A stretch of 64,000 nt of DNA from Bacteroides salyersiae WAL 10018 = DSM 18765 = JCM 12988 (GTDB lineage Bacteria > Bacteroidota > Bacteroidia > Bacteroidales > Bacteroidaceae), in NCBI RefSeq assembly GCF_000381365.1, contig NZ_KB905467.1, forward strand, positions 613,604-677,603. The letters are read 5' to 3'. Of the stretch, positions 36,317 through 45,452 are shown piece after piece. The position numbers and the translations under genes were made by a program. The first letter of the stretch is position 1; each line of letters opens with the position of its first letter. The notes below the pieces were generated by a model, which was not told where the DNA came from, did no database searches, and saw only the letters and a list, made by a program, of their open reading frames with translations.

Positions 36317-39300
36317 ATGAATATGAAAACAGAGTATCAATGTAAGAGTCGCATGAAGCACACTTTGCTTATAGGGACTGCGATGTTTCTTATCTCTCCG
36401 ATCACCCTTTTCGCCGGTGTTACCGCACATTCCGATGCGGGCAGTGAAACCGGTATTTCGAACGTGACACAGCAGCAACAGACCGTAAAAGGTATTATAA
36501 AGGGCCCGGACGGCCTGCCTGTCATTGCTGCCAATATCTCTCAGAAAGGTACCAATAATGCTACCATAACAGATTTGAACGGAAACTTTACACTGAATGT
36601 CACCGGAAGGCAGCCTGTTCTGGTTATTTCTTATATAGGCTATGTCACTACGGAAGTAAACGTATCCGGAAGGGCTTTTGTCGAAGTGGTATTGCAGGAA
36701 GATGTGGCGGCACTGGATGAAGTGGTGGTAGTGGGTTATGGCACGATGCGTAAGAAAGACGTTACGGGTGCTGTCTCTTCCGTCCGTTCGGGAGAGATCA
36801 CCAAGAATGCCACTTCCAATGTGATGCAGGCCATTGCCGGAAAGATGTCGGGGGTACAGGTCGTGCAGAATTCCGGTACGCCGGGCGGTGATGTATCCAT
36901 TCTGATACGTGGTGTGGGTACCATCAACGACGCGTCTCCTTTGTATGTGATCGATGGGGTGCCTGTAAGCGGCGGCATGTGGTACTTGAATCCGAACGAT
37001 GTAGAATCCATCGATGTCTTGAAAGATGCTTCGGCTACGGCTATTTACGGTTCGCGGGGAGCCAACGGAGTAGTGATGGTCACCACCAAACAGGCACAGG
37101 AGGGACATACGGAAATCAATTTTGATTATAGCTACGGCATACAGCATTCGGCCAAAACATACAAGATGCTGGATGCGTCGCAATACGCGGCTTTGCACAA
37201 TGAGATGCGTACCAATGCCGGCCCGGAATACTCTTTGAATCCGGCTTTTGCCGATCCGGAGTCGTTGGGAGCAGGTACCGACTGGATGGATGCCATCTTC
37301 CGCACTGCGCCGATGCAGAAAGTCAATCTATCCATGCTGGGTGGCAATCAGAAGATAAGCCATGCCACCTCTTTGGGATATTATACTCAGGACGGCATCA
37401 TGAAGAATTCGTCTTACAACCGTCTGAGCCTGCAATCGAACATCTCCTCCAAACTGGCATCGAACATCACCGTAAGGGCGAATGTAAACCTGAGTGCGGA
37501 GAATCGCCGTACCCAGCCCGTAAGTACGGTTATCCAGAATGCAATGCGCATATTGCCTTCCATTCCTATCTATGATGACAACGGAGAATATGCCGGGCCT
37601 ACGGGCAATGCGGAGTGGAATGGAAACGCATTGAACCCGGTAGCCATCATCAATGAACAAAACTACCGGATGAAGGGATTCCGTATGCTGTCTAACATCT
37701 CTTTAGAGTGGGAAATCATAAAGGGACTGAAATTCAAGACGACAGGGGGAGCCGAGTTGGGATACGATTATAACAATTCGTACATTCCCAAATACAAATG
37801 GGGGATGAATGAATCGAAAAATACCATGCAGACGGTCACTTCCGCTTATGAGCAGTTGTATCTGTGGGACAATACATTGAATTATGACAAGGCTTTCGGA
37901 AAGCACCGCATCAATGCCATGATAGGTACTTCTTATCAGGAATACAAGAAAGAGTCCGTATCGGCCGCCGGTTCCGGACGTGCCAGCGAACTGACTACCG
38001 AACTGGACAATGCGACCAAGGCTACCGATGTAGGAGGCAATTCATACCGTTGGGCATTGATGTCGTACATGGCCCGTCTGCATTATTCATATGATGACCG
38101 TTACCTGCTGACAGCTACTTTCCGTGCAGACGGTTCGTCGAAGTTCGGTAAGGATAACCGCTTCGGCTACTTCCCCTCTTTTGCTGCTGCCTGGAATATC
38201 GGCAATGAAGCATTTATGCAGTCCGTCAAGCCCGTCTCTTTACTGAAACTCAGAGCCGGTTACGGACAAACGGGTAATCAGAATATCGGTGCATACGCCT
38301 TTGCCGATAAACTGAGTGTGAACGGTGTTTATAATTTCGGTTCGCAACGGGGTTTCGAGTCCAATTTAGTGAATCTGATTTATCCTTACCTCTTGTCCAA
38401 TCCATCAGTGAAGTGGGAATCGGTGGAACAATATAATGTAGGTCTCGACATTGGTTTTCTGCAAAACCGTATTGTCGCCAATCTTGATTTCTATGTAAAG
38501 AATACCCGGGACATGCTTACCAAGAAACCGGTTCCGCAGACAAGCGGCACTTCTTTGGAACAGGCGGACTGGCCACCGGTAAACATCGGTAAAGTACTGA
38601 ACCGTGGTTTCGAATTCACCGTCAACACTAAGAACTTTGTAGGAGAATTTAAGTGGGAAACCAGTCTGAATATGAGTTTCAATCACAATGAAGTGGTTTC
38701 GATCGGTGGCCCGGAGATACTGAACGGTGTGAGCCTGATCCGTGAAGGCCAGCCCATCAATTCTTTCTACGGATACGAGTTGGGCGGAATCTATCAGACA
38801 CTCGATGAAGTGTTCACCGGCCCTGTCATGGAAAACCGTGCTCCGGATAAAGCCTCTCACAATCCTTATAAAAACACCTCTCCCGGTGATATGTGGTTTG
38901 TCGATGTAGACGGGAACGGTGAAATAAACGATCTGGACCGTACCGTTATCGGTAATCCTTCTCCCGATTGTATTTTCGGTTTCAACAACACATTCAGCTA
39001 TAAGAATTTTGATTTAAGCATTTTCTTTCAAGGCGCTTTAGGAAACCAGGTGTGGAATGGCGTGCGGGCCAGTCATGAGAGTATGAACAGTACGTATAAC
39101 CAGTTGGCAACTACTCTGGAAAGATGGACAGGCGAGGGGAGCAGCTACTCGATGCCCCGTGCCATTTATGCCGATCCGAACAACAATTCGCGTGCCTCTA
39201 CCCGTTGGCTGGAAGACGGTGCCTATGCGAAGCTCAAGAATCTGACATTCGGATATACACTGCCGGAAAAGTGGATTCGCAAGGCAAAGATGAAAGCGTT

Positions 39301-39442
39301 GCGCCTTTACGTCAGTTTAGATAATCTCTGTACCATAACCAACTATTCGGGGCTGGATCCCGAAGCCGGATTGAGCGGATTGGATTACGGTGTCTATCCG
39401 TCCGCGCGTACCTATATGTTCGGTGTATCCGTTAAATTCTAA
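36317..39442 (+). CDS. SusC/RagA family TonB-linked outer-membrane protein
   Basis: A 1041-residue SusC-type glycan importer: signal peptide, carboxypeptidase-like regulatory domain (TVKGIIKGPDGLPVIAANIS at about residue 55), the DEVVVVGYGTMRKKDVTGAV transition, plug (GVQVVQNSGTPGGDVSILIR, PLYVIDGVPVSGG, ATAIYGSRGANGVVMV) and a C-terminal barrel ending MFGVSVKF. It works with the SusD protein encoded 12 bases downstream. The second ATG (36323) is an alternative start. Confidence 0.96.
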   Translation: MNMKTEYQCKSRMKHTLLIGTAMFLISPITLFAGVTAHSDAGSETGISNVTQQQQTVKGIIKGPDGLPVIAANISQKGTNNATITDLNGNFTLNVTGRQPVLVISYIGYVTTEVNVSGRAFVEVVLQEDVAALDEVVVVGYGTMRKKDVTGAVSSVRSGEITKNATSNVMQAIAGKMSGVQVVQNSGTPGGDVSILIRGVGTINDASPLYVIDGVPVSGGMWYLNPNDVESIDVLKDASATAIYGSRGANGVVMVTTKQAQEGHTEINFDYSYGIQHSAKTYKMLDASQYAALHNEMRTNAGPEYSLNPAFADPESLGAGTDWMDAIFRTAPMQKVNLSMLGGNQKISHATSLGYYTQDGIMKNSSYNRLSLQSNISSKLASNITVRANVNLSAENRRTQPVSTVIQNAMRILPSIPIYDDNGEYAGPTGNAEWNGNALNPVAIINEQNYRMKGFRMLSNISLEWEIIKGLKFKTTGGAELGYDYNNSYIPKYKWGMNESKNTMQTVTSAYEQLYLWDNTLNYDKAFGKHRINAMIGTSYQEYKKESVSAAGSGRASELTTELDNATKATDVGGNSYRWALMSYMARLHYSYDDRYLLTATFRADGSSKFGKDNRFGYFPSFAAAWNIGNEAFMQSVKPVSLLKLRAGYGQTGNQNIGAYAFADKLSVNGVYNFGSQRGFESNLVNLIYPYLLSNPSVKWESVEQYNVGLDIGFLQNRIVANLDFYVKNTRDMLTKKPVPQTSGTSLEQADWPPVNIGKVLNRGFEFTVNTKNFVGEFKWETSLNMSFNHNEVVSIGGPEILNGVSLIREGQPINSFYGYELGGIYQTLDEVFTGPVMENRAPDKASHNPYKNTSPGDMWFVDVDGNGEINDLDRTVIGNPSPDCIFGFNNTFSYKNFDLSIFFQGALGNQVWNGVRASHESMNSTYNQLATTLERWTGEGSSYSMPRAIYADPNNNSRASTRWLEDGAYAKLKNLTFGYTLPEKWIRKAKMKALRLYVSLDNLCTITNYSGLDPEAGLSGLDYGVYPSARTYMFGVSVKF

Positions 39443-39454
39443 TAACATAAAGCC

Positions 39455-40987
39455 ATGAAAAAGTATATTTATATATTCGCCTTTTTAGGACTGTCGCTCT
39501 GTAACCAGAGTTGTATGAATAAGTTGGAGATATTGCCTAATGACCAGATTATTACCGATAATTTCTTTGAAAAAGGTACGGCCGAAGAGATCGAGAGTGG
39601 AGTGAACTCCATGTATCAGCGCTTGCAGAGTTCGTATATGTACAATCTCCGTATGTGGACACTCGATATTGTGGCCGGCGAGGGGAGTGTGGGCAATGAA
39701 GCGGGCGGCAACGGGCTGGAAACAACACAGCTTGCCAATTTTATAACTACCAGTGATAATTCCGGTGCAAAGGAATTATGGCGGGGACCCTGGGCCGGAA
39801 TCAGCCGGACAAACTGGATTTTGAACAACATCGATGATGCGGCCCGGGTAAGTCCGGAAAAGATTGTCCAGTATAAGGGGGAAGCCCATTTCCTGCGTGC
39901 CTTGTATTACTTTAATCTGGTGCGTTTGTTTGGTGATGTTCCTCTGATCAAGACCCAGCAGACAGCAGGCGACGATCTGCAGGTATCCCGGTCTCCAAAA
40001 GAAGAGGTTTACGAACTGATAATACAGGATTTGAAAGATGCTGCTTCCATGCTGCCGGCGCAATACGAACTTTCTTCCGATATAGGCCGTGCCACCAAAG
40101 GCGCTTCCTTAGGACTGCTGGCCAAGGTATATCTCACCTTGAAGAAATACGATGATGTCATTTCTACTATTGAGGAACTGGATGCGCTGAATATATATAC
40201 CTTGAACAGAAAATACGATTGGAATTTCGACTACCTGCGTGAGAATGGCCCCGAGAGCCTGTTCGAAGTACAGTATGAGAAAGATGTGACCACGTATTCC
40301 GAGTTTGACATCCTCGGACAGGGCGGGTGGCACAATGACTATATGGCTCCTTTGGCCCCGATAGCGATTGGTGGCAGATGGGGTAACTTCGGCTGGTTTG
40401 CCGTATATCCGGAATTTGTGAATTCTTATGAAGCGGGAGATTTGCGGAAATCCGTTTCCGTGTGGTGTCAGGGCGACCAGTACAAAGGCTGGGCTTATGA
40501 TCCGTCGGTTTCTCAGACCGGACACAACGTAAAGAAATTCCTCTGTGAGGATATAGGACAGGATCGCGCTATGGATAGCCCGTTGAATTTCCCCATATTG
40601 CGTTATGCGGATGTATTGCTGATGTATGCCGAGGCCTTGAATGAAAAGGGGCGTACGTCGGAGGCTTGTGCTCCTGCCGCATCCTATGAGGAGGGCGGGC
40701 CGTTGAATCGCGTTCGTGTCAGGGCCGGATTGCCTGAGGTAACGACTGAAGACCAGGCGGAATTACGGGAGATTATCCGTCATGAACGCCGTATGGAGTT
40801 GGCTTTCGAGGGCGGACACCGTTGGTTCGACTTGATCCGTTACGATGAGAATGGGGAGTACGCCAAGAAATTCTTCCACAGTATAGGTAAAACGAATTTC
40901 ACAACTCCCAAGCATCTGTTATTGCCTGTTCCTATGGACGATATCGATGCAAACCCCAATTTGAGACCTAATAACCCCGGCTATTAA
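39455..40987 (+). CDS. SusD/RagB family glycan-binding lipoprotein
   Basis: A 510-residue SusD-like surface lipoprotein (lipobox LCNQSC near residue 20). The TPR-like helices show EAHFLRALYYFNLVRLFGDV, and the C-terminal part has PILRYADVLLMYAEALNE, RRMELAFEGGHRWFDLIRY and the ending NPNLRPNNPGY, all typical. It caps the SusC barrel and presents oligosaccharides. It ends six bases before the glycosidase gene, so one transcript is likely. Confidence 0.96.
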   Translation: MKKYIYIFAFLGLSLCNQSCMNKLEILPNDQIITDNFFEKGTAEEIESGVNSMYQRLQSSYMYNLRMWTLDIVAGEGSVGNEAGGNGLETTQLANFITTSDNSGAKELWRGPWAGISRTNWILNNIDDAARVSPEKIVQYKGEAHFLRALYYFNLVRLFGDVPLIKTQQTAGDDLQVSRSPKEEVYELIIQDLKDAASMLPAQYELSSDIGRATKGASLGLLAKVYLTLKKYDDVISTIEELDALNIYTLNRKYDWNFDYLRENGPESLFEVQYEKDVTTYSEFDILGQGGWHNDYMAPLAPIAIGGRWGNFGWFAVYPEFVNSYEAGDLRKSVSVWCQGDQYKGWAYDPSVSQTGHNVKKFLCEDIGQDRAMDSPLNFPILRYADVLLMYAEALNEKGRTSEACAPAASYEEGGPLNRVRVRAGLPEVTTEDQAELREIIRHERRMELAFEGGHRWFDLIRYDENGEYAKKFFHSIGKTNFTTPKHLLLPVPMDDIDANPNLRPNNPGY

Positions 40988-40993
40988 CCCGAT

Positions 40994-43900
40994 ATGAAAA
41001 AGAAGATGAAAAGGAATATGAAAAAGAATATGAAAAAGAAAATTCTCTTGTCCGTTGTCTCTTTCTCCCTGGCTGTAGGGGCCGGTGCTCACGATGATTT
41101 GATTTACAGAACGCAGGCGGGATGGAATTTCGACATCGGTAACCAGTCTGTTATTTCTCAAACGTTGGATGCCGTTTTCACAGGAGGAGCTTGCGTGGGC
41201 GATTATGACGGAGACGGACGGGTGGATATCTGCGAGGTGGAGACTACCGGCGAAATGATAAAATGGGTATGGAAAATAAATAATGGTAAAAAGGATTGGA
41301 TAACAAGCACTCCGGTCGGCTTTGGCATCAGTGCTACGGACAAGTATGTGACGGGCGACTTTAACGGTGACGGAAAGACCGATATCGCCGTGATGCGTTC
41401 AGGAGCCGGAGGACTGGCAACCTGGTACATCGATTTTTCCCCTTGTGAGGGGAACATCGATGCCAGAGGTCAGTTCGGACTGCCCGGAGACATCCCTTTG
41501 TCCGGTGATTTTAACGGTGACGGAATAGATGACCTTGCCGTTTACCGTCCCTCTACGTCGACTTGGTATGTAGCGTTTTCGTCTCTTACCGGATATCCCG
41601 AGTTCGATATGCCCCTTGCCATCAACGGGGTGGTGTTCGGGACGGCGGAAGATGTTCCCTTTACCGGAGATTTCAATGGAGACGGCTATACCGATATGGC
41701 ACTCTACCGTGCTTCGACCGGACAGATACTCATCAATTATTGGTCGGCAGACAAGCCGCAATACGAACACTATGCTGATTCCAATGGTTACGGGACGGTG
41801 GACTGCACCGTGACAGTGCCGTTGACGGGGGTACTTGCCGTTATGTCTGCGGATGCGGATCAGTCCCGCCCTGCCGTCCTGCCTTTGGCTACCCTTGAAG
41901 AGACGGGGAAAGAGGTGAATCTCCGGCACGGATGGACTTGTATCTTCGATAATTCGCTGGATGTGGATAAGTGGGCGCGCAATCTGGAAGCCGCAGGAAT
42001 CAATACGCTGGAATATCATCCCTGGATGAGAGCCCATGAGGAGGTAGCCCCTCAGACGGAAACCTGGAATACATACGTCGGCGACGACCGTCTTTGGACG
42101 AGCAAGGCCATGATGAAAAAGAAGATAGAGAAATTCCGCAGCATCGGTGGACGTTCGGTCTGCTATACCGGCATCTATGCCGCAACTCCGGCTTTTGCCC
42201 ATACCTGTCCCGATTGGGCCATGCGCAATGCGGGCGACCGTAGCTTTATCACTTATGGCGGTTCTTATCTCTACCTCATGTCTACCAACGAATCGGTGGA
42301 TGCCCCGTATACCATCGGCGGAGAGACGTATAAAAACTTCAACGACTATTTTGTGCATCAGGCGGTGACGGCTCAGAAAGAGTATAATTGGGACGGATAC
42401 CGTTGGGATTGGTACGGCCTGCCCGATAGCTATGTCTGTGACGGAACGGAGGCTGCCTGTAATTTCTCGTCGGAGATGGCTCCGTTGGTCAAACGCCTGG
42501 ATCTGGCAGTGAAGGAACAGCGTGCGGACGTCACTACTACGGCATTGCAACTGCCGTCTACAAACGGGAATATCCCGCATTACACGACGGGAGCGGTAGC
42601 CAACCATCAGTTTATGGAACTCTGGCCTTTTGGCACGGGAACCAAATACACCGATCTTTACCGCGACATTTATGAAGCAAAATCGCGTTACCCCGATAAG
42701 CCGGTTTTCGCCAATTTCTATCCGCCTGCAGAGATGAACCTGACGACCGGCTGGCCGAAACAAAATATCGATTATCAATTTGCAACCTGTCTCTCGGCCG
42801 GCGGTTATCCTGCTGCGCAAGTGGTGGACGGAGTAGCGAGCTTTACCGATCCGGTTCCTTTCCATGCTGTGAACTATCCGTTGGAAGTGCTCGAACAGAT
42901 CGCCCGTTGGAATAAGTTTACGGAAGCCTACGGAGCCTATCTGTATTATTCCAACCGCGCTTACGTCATTGCCGATTACAATCAGTCGGATTTGGTTCTG
43001 GATAATGCCGACGGCATCTATGCCAAACTGAAAAGACGTTGGGATAAACGGACTGGCCGGGCGGATGCTCTGATTGTCGATCTGGTGAACTACGGCAGCT
43101 CGGTAGATTTGCGTTGGGATGTGGTGAATACGGCGCCTGCGGCAAAGGCGACCGGTCTCTCTTTCACCTTACCGGAAGATGCAGTGCCGGCAGATCTTTA
43201 TTGCGTTACTTTGGAAGGCAGCCGGAAGGTAGATTATACCAGAGAAGGCGATAAGGTAAAAGTGTCGTTGTCTTCACTCGGTACTTTTGCCACCTTGGTG
43301 CTGCATCTCAACAGCACGGTCGGAATGCCCGAAGCACCTGCGGAGAAAAGTGTCGCATTCGATCTATTCCCCTTCCGTTACGATGCCGGCGGAGAGACTT
43401 TGCGCTCCGAAGAGACTGCTGCGATTACCATTCTCGACGATCAGGAACCGCTTATCGTCTCCAACGACTATAACGGTAACGTGTCTCAGATCCAGACAGT
43501 GACAGATGCATTTGCCGGAGAGAAAGCATTGCAGGTTACTCCGGGAATGATCCGGTTTACCACCACTTCGGACGGTGCGATCCGTGTACCGCTCGATCGT
43601 TTCAACCGGTTTAAGATAGCTGTCCGTTCCCATAACACCACGGCTTGCTGGTTCGGTTTCCGTCTGATAAAGCCGTCCGACAGTTCTCCCGTATGGGAAA
43701 CGAAAGACCTGTTCTATCGCGTGGGGTATTCCCAGCCGGGATTGGCTTATCTTACGCTGACTCCCGTGAAGCCCAAGGTAGACGAATGGGTGGAATATGA
43801 GCGGGATCTCCGGGAAGATATTACCGGCCTGTGGGGAGAAGATTGGGCGGATGCCATCGTGGTATCGGTCTTTATGGGGCCGGTAGACAGGAACAGCGCC

Positions 43901-44218
43901 GATTATGACAATCTGATTTTCATGTCGGACAAATATACGGGAATCGAATCTTCTAAAAAAAAAGAGGAGATAAGCGTCTGCTTCGATGACGGAGGTTCCC
44001 GGATGATTATATCCGGAGGAACGGGGCAGGAGCGTCTGTGCGAGATCCGGTTGGCGGATATGGGAGGACGTATCTGTTATGAAGACAGGCTCCGTTTTGG
44101 CAACGGAGTGCTCTCCTGTAGCATTCCTCCGTTGTCGCAGGGGGCCTATCTGCTGACGATCAGCGATGTGGAACAAGAGGGGTATCACCGGCTATACGCT
44201 TCGGTGGTACTCCGGTAA
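40994..44218 (+). CDS. FG-GAP repeat / putative TIM-barrel glycoside hydrolase, secreted
   Basis: A 1074-residue secreted protein. After the signal (ILLSVVSFSLAVGAGA) residues about 40-280 hold FG-GAP/VCBS repeats with calcium-loop motifs (DYDGDGRVDI, DFNGDGKTDI, DFNGDGIDDL, DFNGDGYTDM). Residues about 305-720 look like a TIM barrel (GINTLEYHPWMRAH, YNWDGYRWDWYG), resembling GH66 dextranase-like enzymes at the Asp of DGYRWDWYG; the family is uncertain. A beta domain and an Ig-like end follow. Four nearby ATGAAAA start candidates make the N-terminus ambiguous; MKKKILLSVV gives a normal signal peptide. Confidence 0.75.
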   Translation: MKKKMKRNMKKNMKKKILLSVVSFSLAVGAGAHDDLIYRTQAGWNFDIGNQSVISQTLDAVFTGGACVGDYDGDGRVDICEVETTGEMIKWVWKINNGKKDWITSTPVGFGISATDKYVTGDFNGDGKTDIAVMRSGAGGLATWYIDFSPCEGNIDARGQFGLPGDIPLSGDFNGDGIDDLAVYRPSTSTWYVAFSSLTGYPEFDMPLAINGVVFGTAEDVPFTGDFNGDGYTDMALYRASTGQILINYWSADKPQYEHYADSNGYGTVDCTVTVPLTGVLAVMSADADQSRPAVLPLATLEETGKEVNLRHGWTCIFDNSLDVDKWARNLEAAGINTLEYHPWMRAHEEVAPQTETWNTYVGDDRLWTSKAMMKKKIEKFRSIGGRSVCYTGIYAATPAFAHTCPDWAMRNAGDRSFITYGGSYLYLMSTNESVDAPYTIGGETYKNFNDYFVHQAVTAQKEYNWDGYRWDWYGLPDSYVCDGTEAACNFSSEMAPLVKRLDLAVKEQRADVTTTALQLPSTNGNIPHYTTGAVANHQFMELWPFGTGTKYTDLYRDIYEAKSRYPDKPVFANFYPPAEMNLTTGWPKQNIDYQFATCLSAGGYPAAQVVDGVASFTDPVPFHAVNYPLEVLEQIARWNKFTEAYGAYLYYSNRAYVIADYNQSDLVLDNADGIYAKLKRRWDKRTGRADALIVDLVNYGSSVDLRWDVVNTAPAAKATGLSFTLPEDAVPADLYCVTLEGSRKVDYTREGDKVKVSLSSLGTFATLVLHLNSTVGMPEAPAEKSVAFDLFPFRYDAGGETLRSEETAAITILDDQEPLIVSNDYNGNVSQIQTVTDAFAGEKALQVTPGMIRFTTTSDGAIRVPLDRFNRFKIAVRSHNTTACWFGFRLIKPSDSSPVWETKDLFYRVGYSQPGLAYLTLTPVKPKVDEWVEYERDLREDITGLWGEDWADAIVVSVFMGPVDRNSADYDNLIFMSDKYTGIESSKKKEEISVCFDDGGSRMIISGGTGQERLCEIRLADMGGRICYEDRLRFGNGVLSCSIPPLSQGAYLLTISDVEQEGYHRLYASVVLR

Positions 44219-44321
44219 ATCAAACAAACATGATTTAGAGCTTTTTAATTTTTGCTCAGCATTATCTGTTTTTTTTGAATTAAACAAATTATCATTATTG
44301 TATAATTAAAATTTAATAGTT

Positions 44322-45443
44322 ATGAAAAATTTAGTACTTGCAGCTTTAGCCTGTACAATGGCGGTTTTCACTTATGCCCAGAAGTCCGACGGCATTGTAT
44401 ATTGGTCTTACGAGGCCGGTTATCAGTTCGATTTCGATTTGGACGGAAAGATAGACCTTACAGTTCCCACACAGACCAAAGACGTGCCGATAGCCGAAGT
44501 GTTTGTGTACGATGCCAATGGTGACGGTTATTTTGACTTGTGCGAAGTAGACCGTTCCTGCGCGGCAGACCAGCTCATCCATTGGAGATTTTACTATAAC
44601 GACGGGAATAATAATTTTATCGACCCGCAGGATGTGGTTTACGGTATGGCGGTAGGTGATAAGGCGCTCTCGGCAGATTTCAACGGTGACGGTGCAGGAG
44701 ATGTCGCTATCCGGCGCGATAATGAATACGGGCTTTGGTGGCTGATGTCTTTTAGGGCGATGGCTCCGGATGTGAACCTTGCTTTCGGCATTTCAGACAA
44801 TGATTATCTGCTGGCCGGGGATATGAATAACGACGGGCAGGCGGATGTGGTTTTATACGATAGGGGAAATTGGTTATGCTCTTTCACCCCTTCCACTACG
44901 GAATATAAGACTCCCGATTTTGCCAATCAGGATATTGCGAATATGCAGTTCGGTACCAAAAACGATATTCCTTTGTTGCTGGATTTCAATGGCGACGGTT
45001 ACGACGATATGGCCATTTGTTCGGTAAACGATGAAGAAGTGAGTGTCAACCTGCGTGATCCGGCTACCAAACCTGAGAACAACGGATACAGCAAAAGCGG
45101 GAGGGGATCTTTCGATAAAACGTTCTATATGCCTTCCGGACTCAAACCGACTTGTGTGCGTGGTGTGAAACTGAGCAAAGGTGGTACGGGATTATCCGGA
45201 AACAACCGTCAGGAGACCGTATCCGTATATCCGTCCGTTGTAGGGAAAGATGCTTCGTTTACGGTGGAAACCGGTTCTGCCAATGTCCGTATTATTGTTT
45301 ACAACATGATGGGGCAGCCGGTTGAGTCGATGGTTGCGGAACGTACTGCCAACATCCGGGTGGCCGGCTGGAATAGCGGGCATTATGTGGTTCGCATCGA
45401 ATCCGATGATCAGGTCGTTACCAAGAAATTAATTATAAAATAA
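44322..45443 (+). CDS. FG-GAP repeat protein with type IX secretion sorting domain
   Basis: A 373-residue secreted protein with signal peptide (LAALACTMAVFTYA). Residues about 20-250 are FG-GAP repeats (DANGDGYFDLCEVD, DFNGDGAGDVAI, DMNNDGQADVV, DFNGDGYDDMAI) homologous to the N-terminus of the preceding glycosidase. The last 70 residues (VSVYPSVVGKDASFTVET to KKLIIK, with NMMGQPVES) fit a C-terminal type IX sorting domain. It may be a carbohydrate-binding partner of the glycosidase. A 103-base gap separates the two genes. Confidence 0.8.
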   Translation: MKNLVLAALACTMAVFTYAQKSDGIVYWSYEAGYQFDFDLDGKIDLTVPTQTKDVPIAEVFVYDANGDGYFDLCEVDRSCAADQLIHWRFYYNDGNNNFIDPQDVVYGMAVGDKALSADFNGDGAGDVAIRRDNEYGLWWLMSFRAMAPDVNLAFGISDNDYLLAGDMNNDGQADVVLYDRGNWLCSFTPSTTEYKTPDFANQDIANMQFGTKNDIPLLLDFNGDGYDDMAICSVNDEEVSVNLRDPATKPENNGYSKSGRGSFDKTFYMPSGLKPTCVRGVKLSKGGTGLSGNNRQETVSVYPSVVGKDASFTVETGSANVRIIVYNMMGQPVESMVAERTANIRVAGWNSGHYVVRIESDDQVVTKKLIIK

Positions 45444-45452
45444 TTCTTCCAT

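Noticed and set aside
41399..42865. 488-codon frame on the minus strand
   Set aside because: Antisense to the secreted FG-GAP/glycosidase gene; no motif and no start signal, only the high GC of the coding strand keeps it open.
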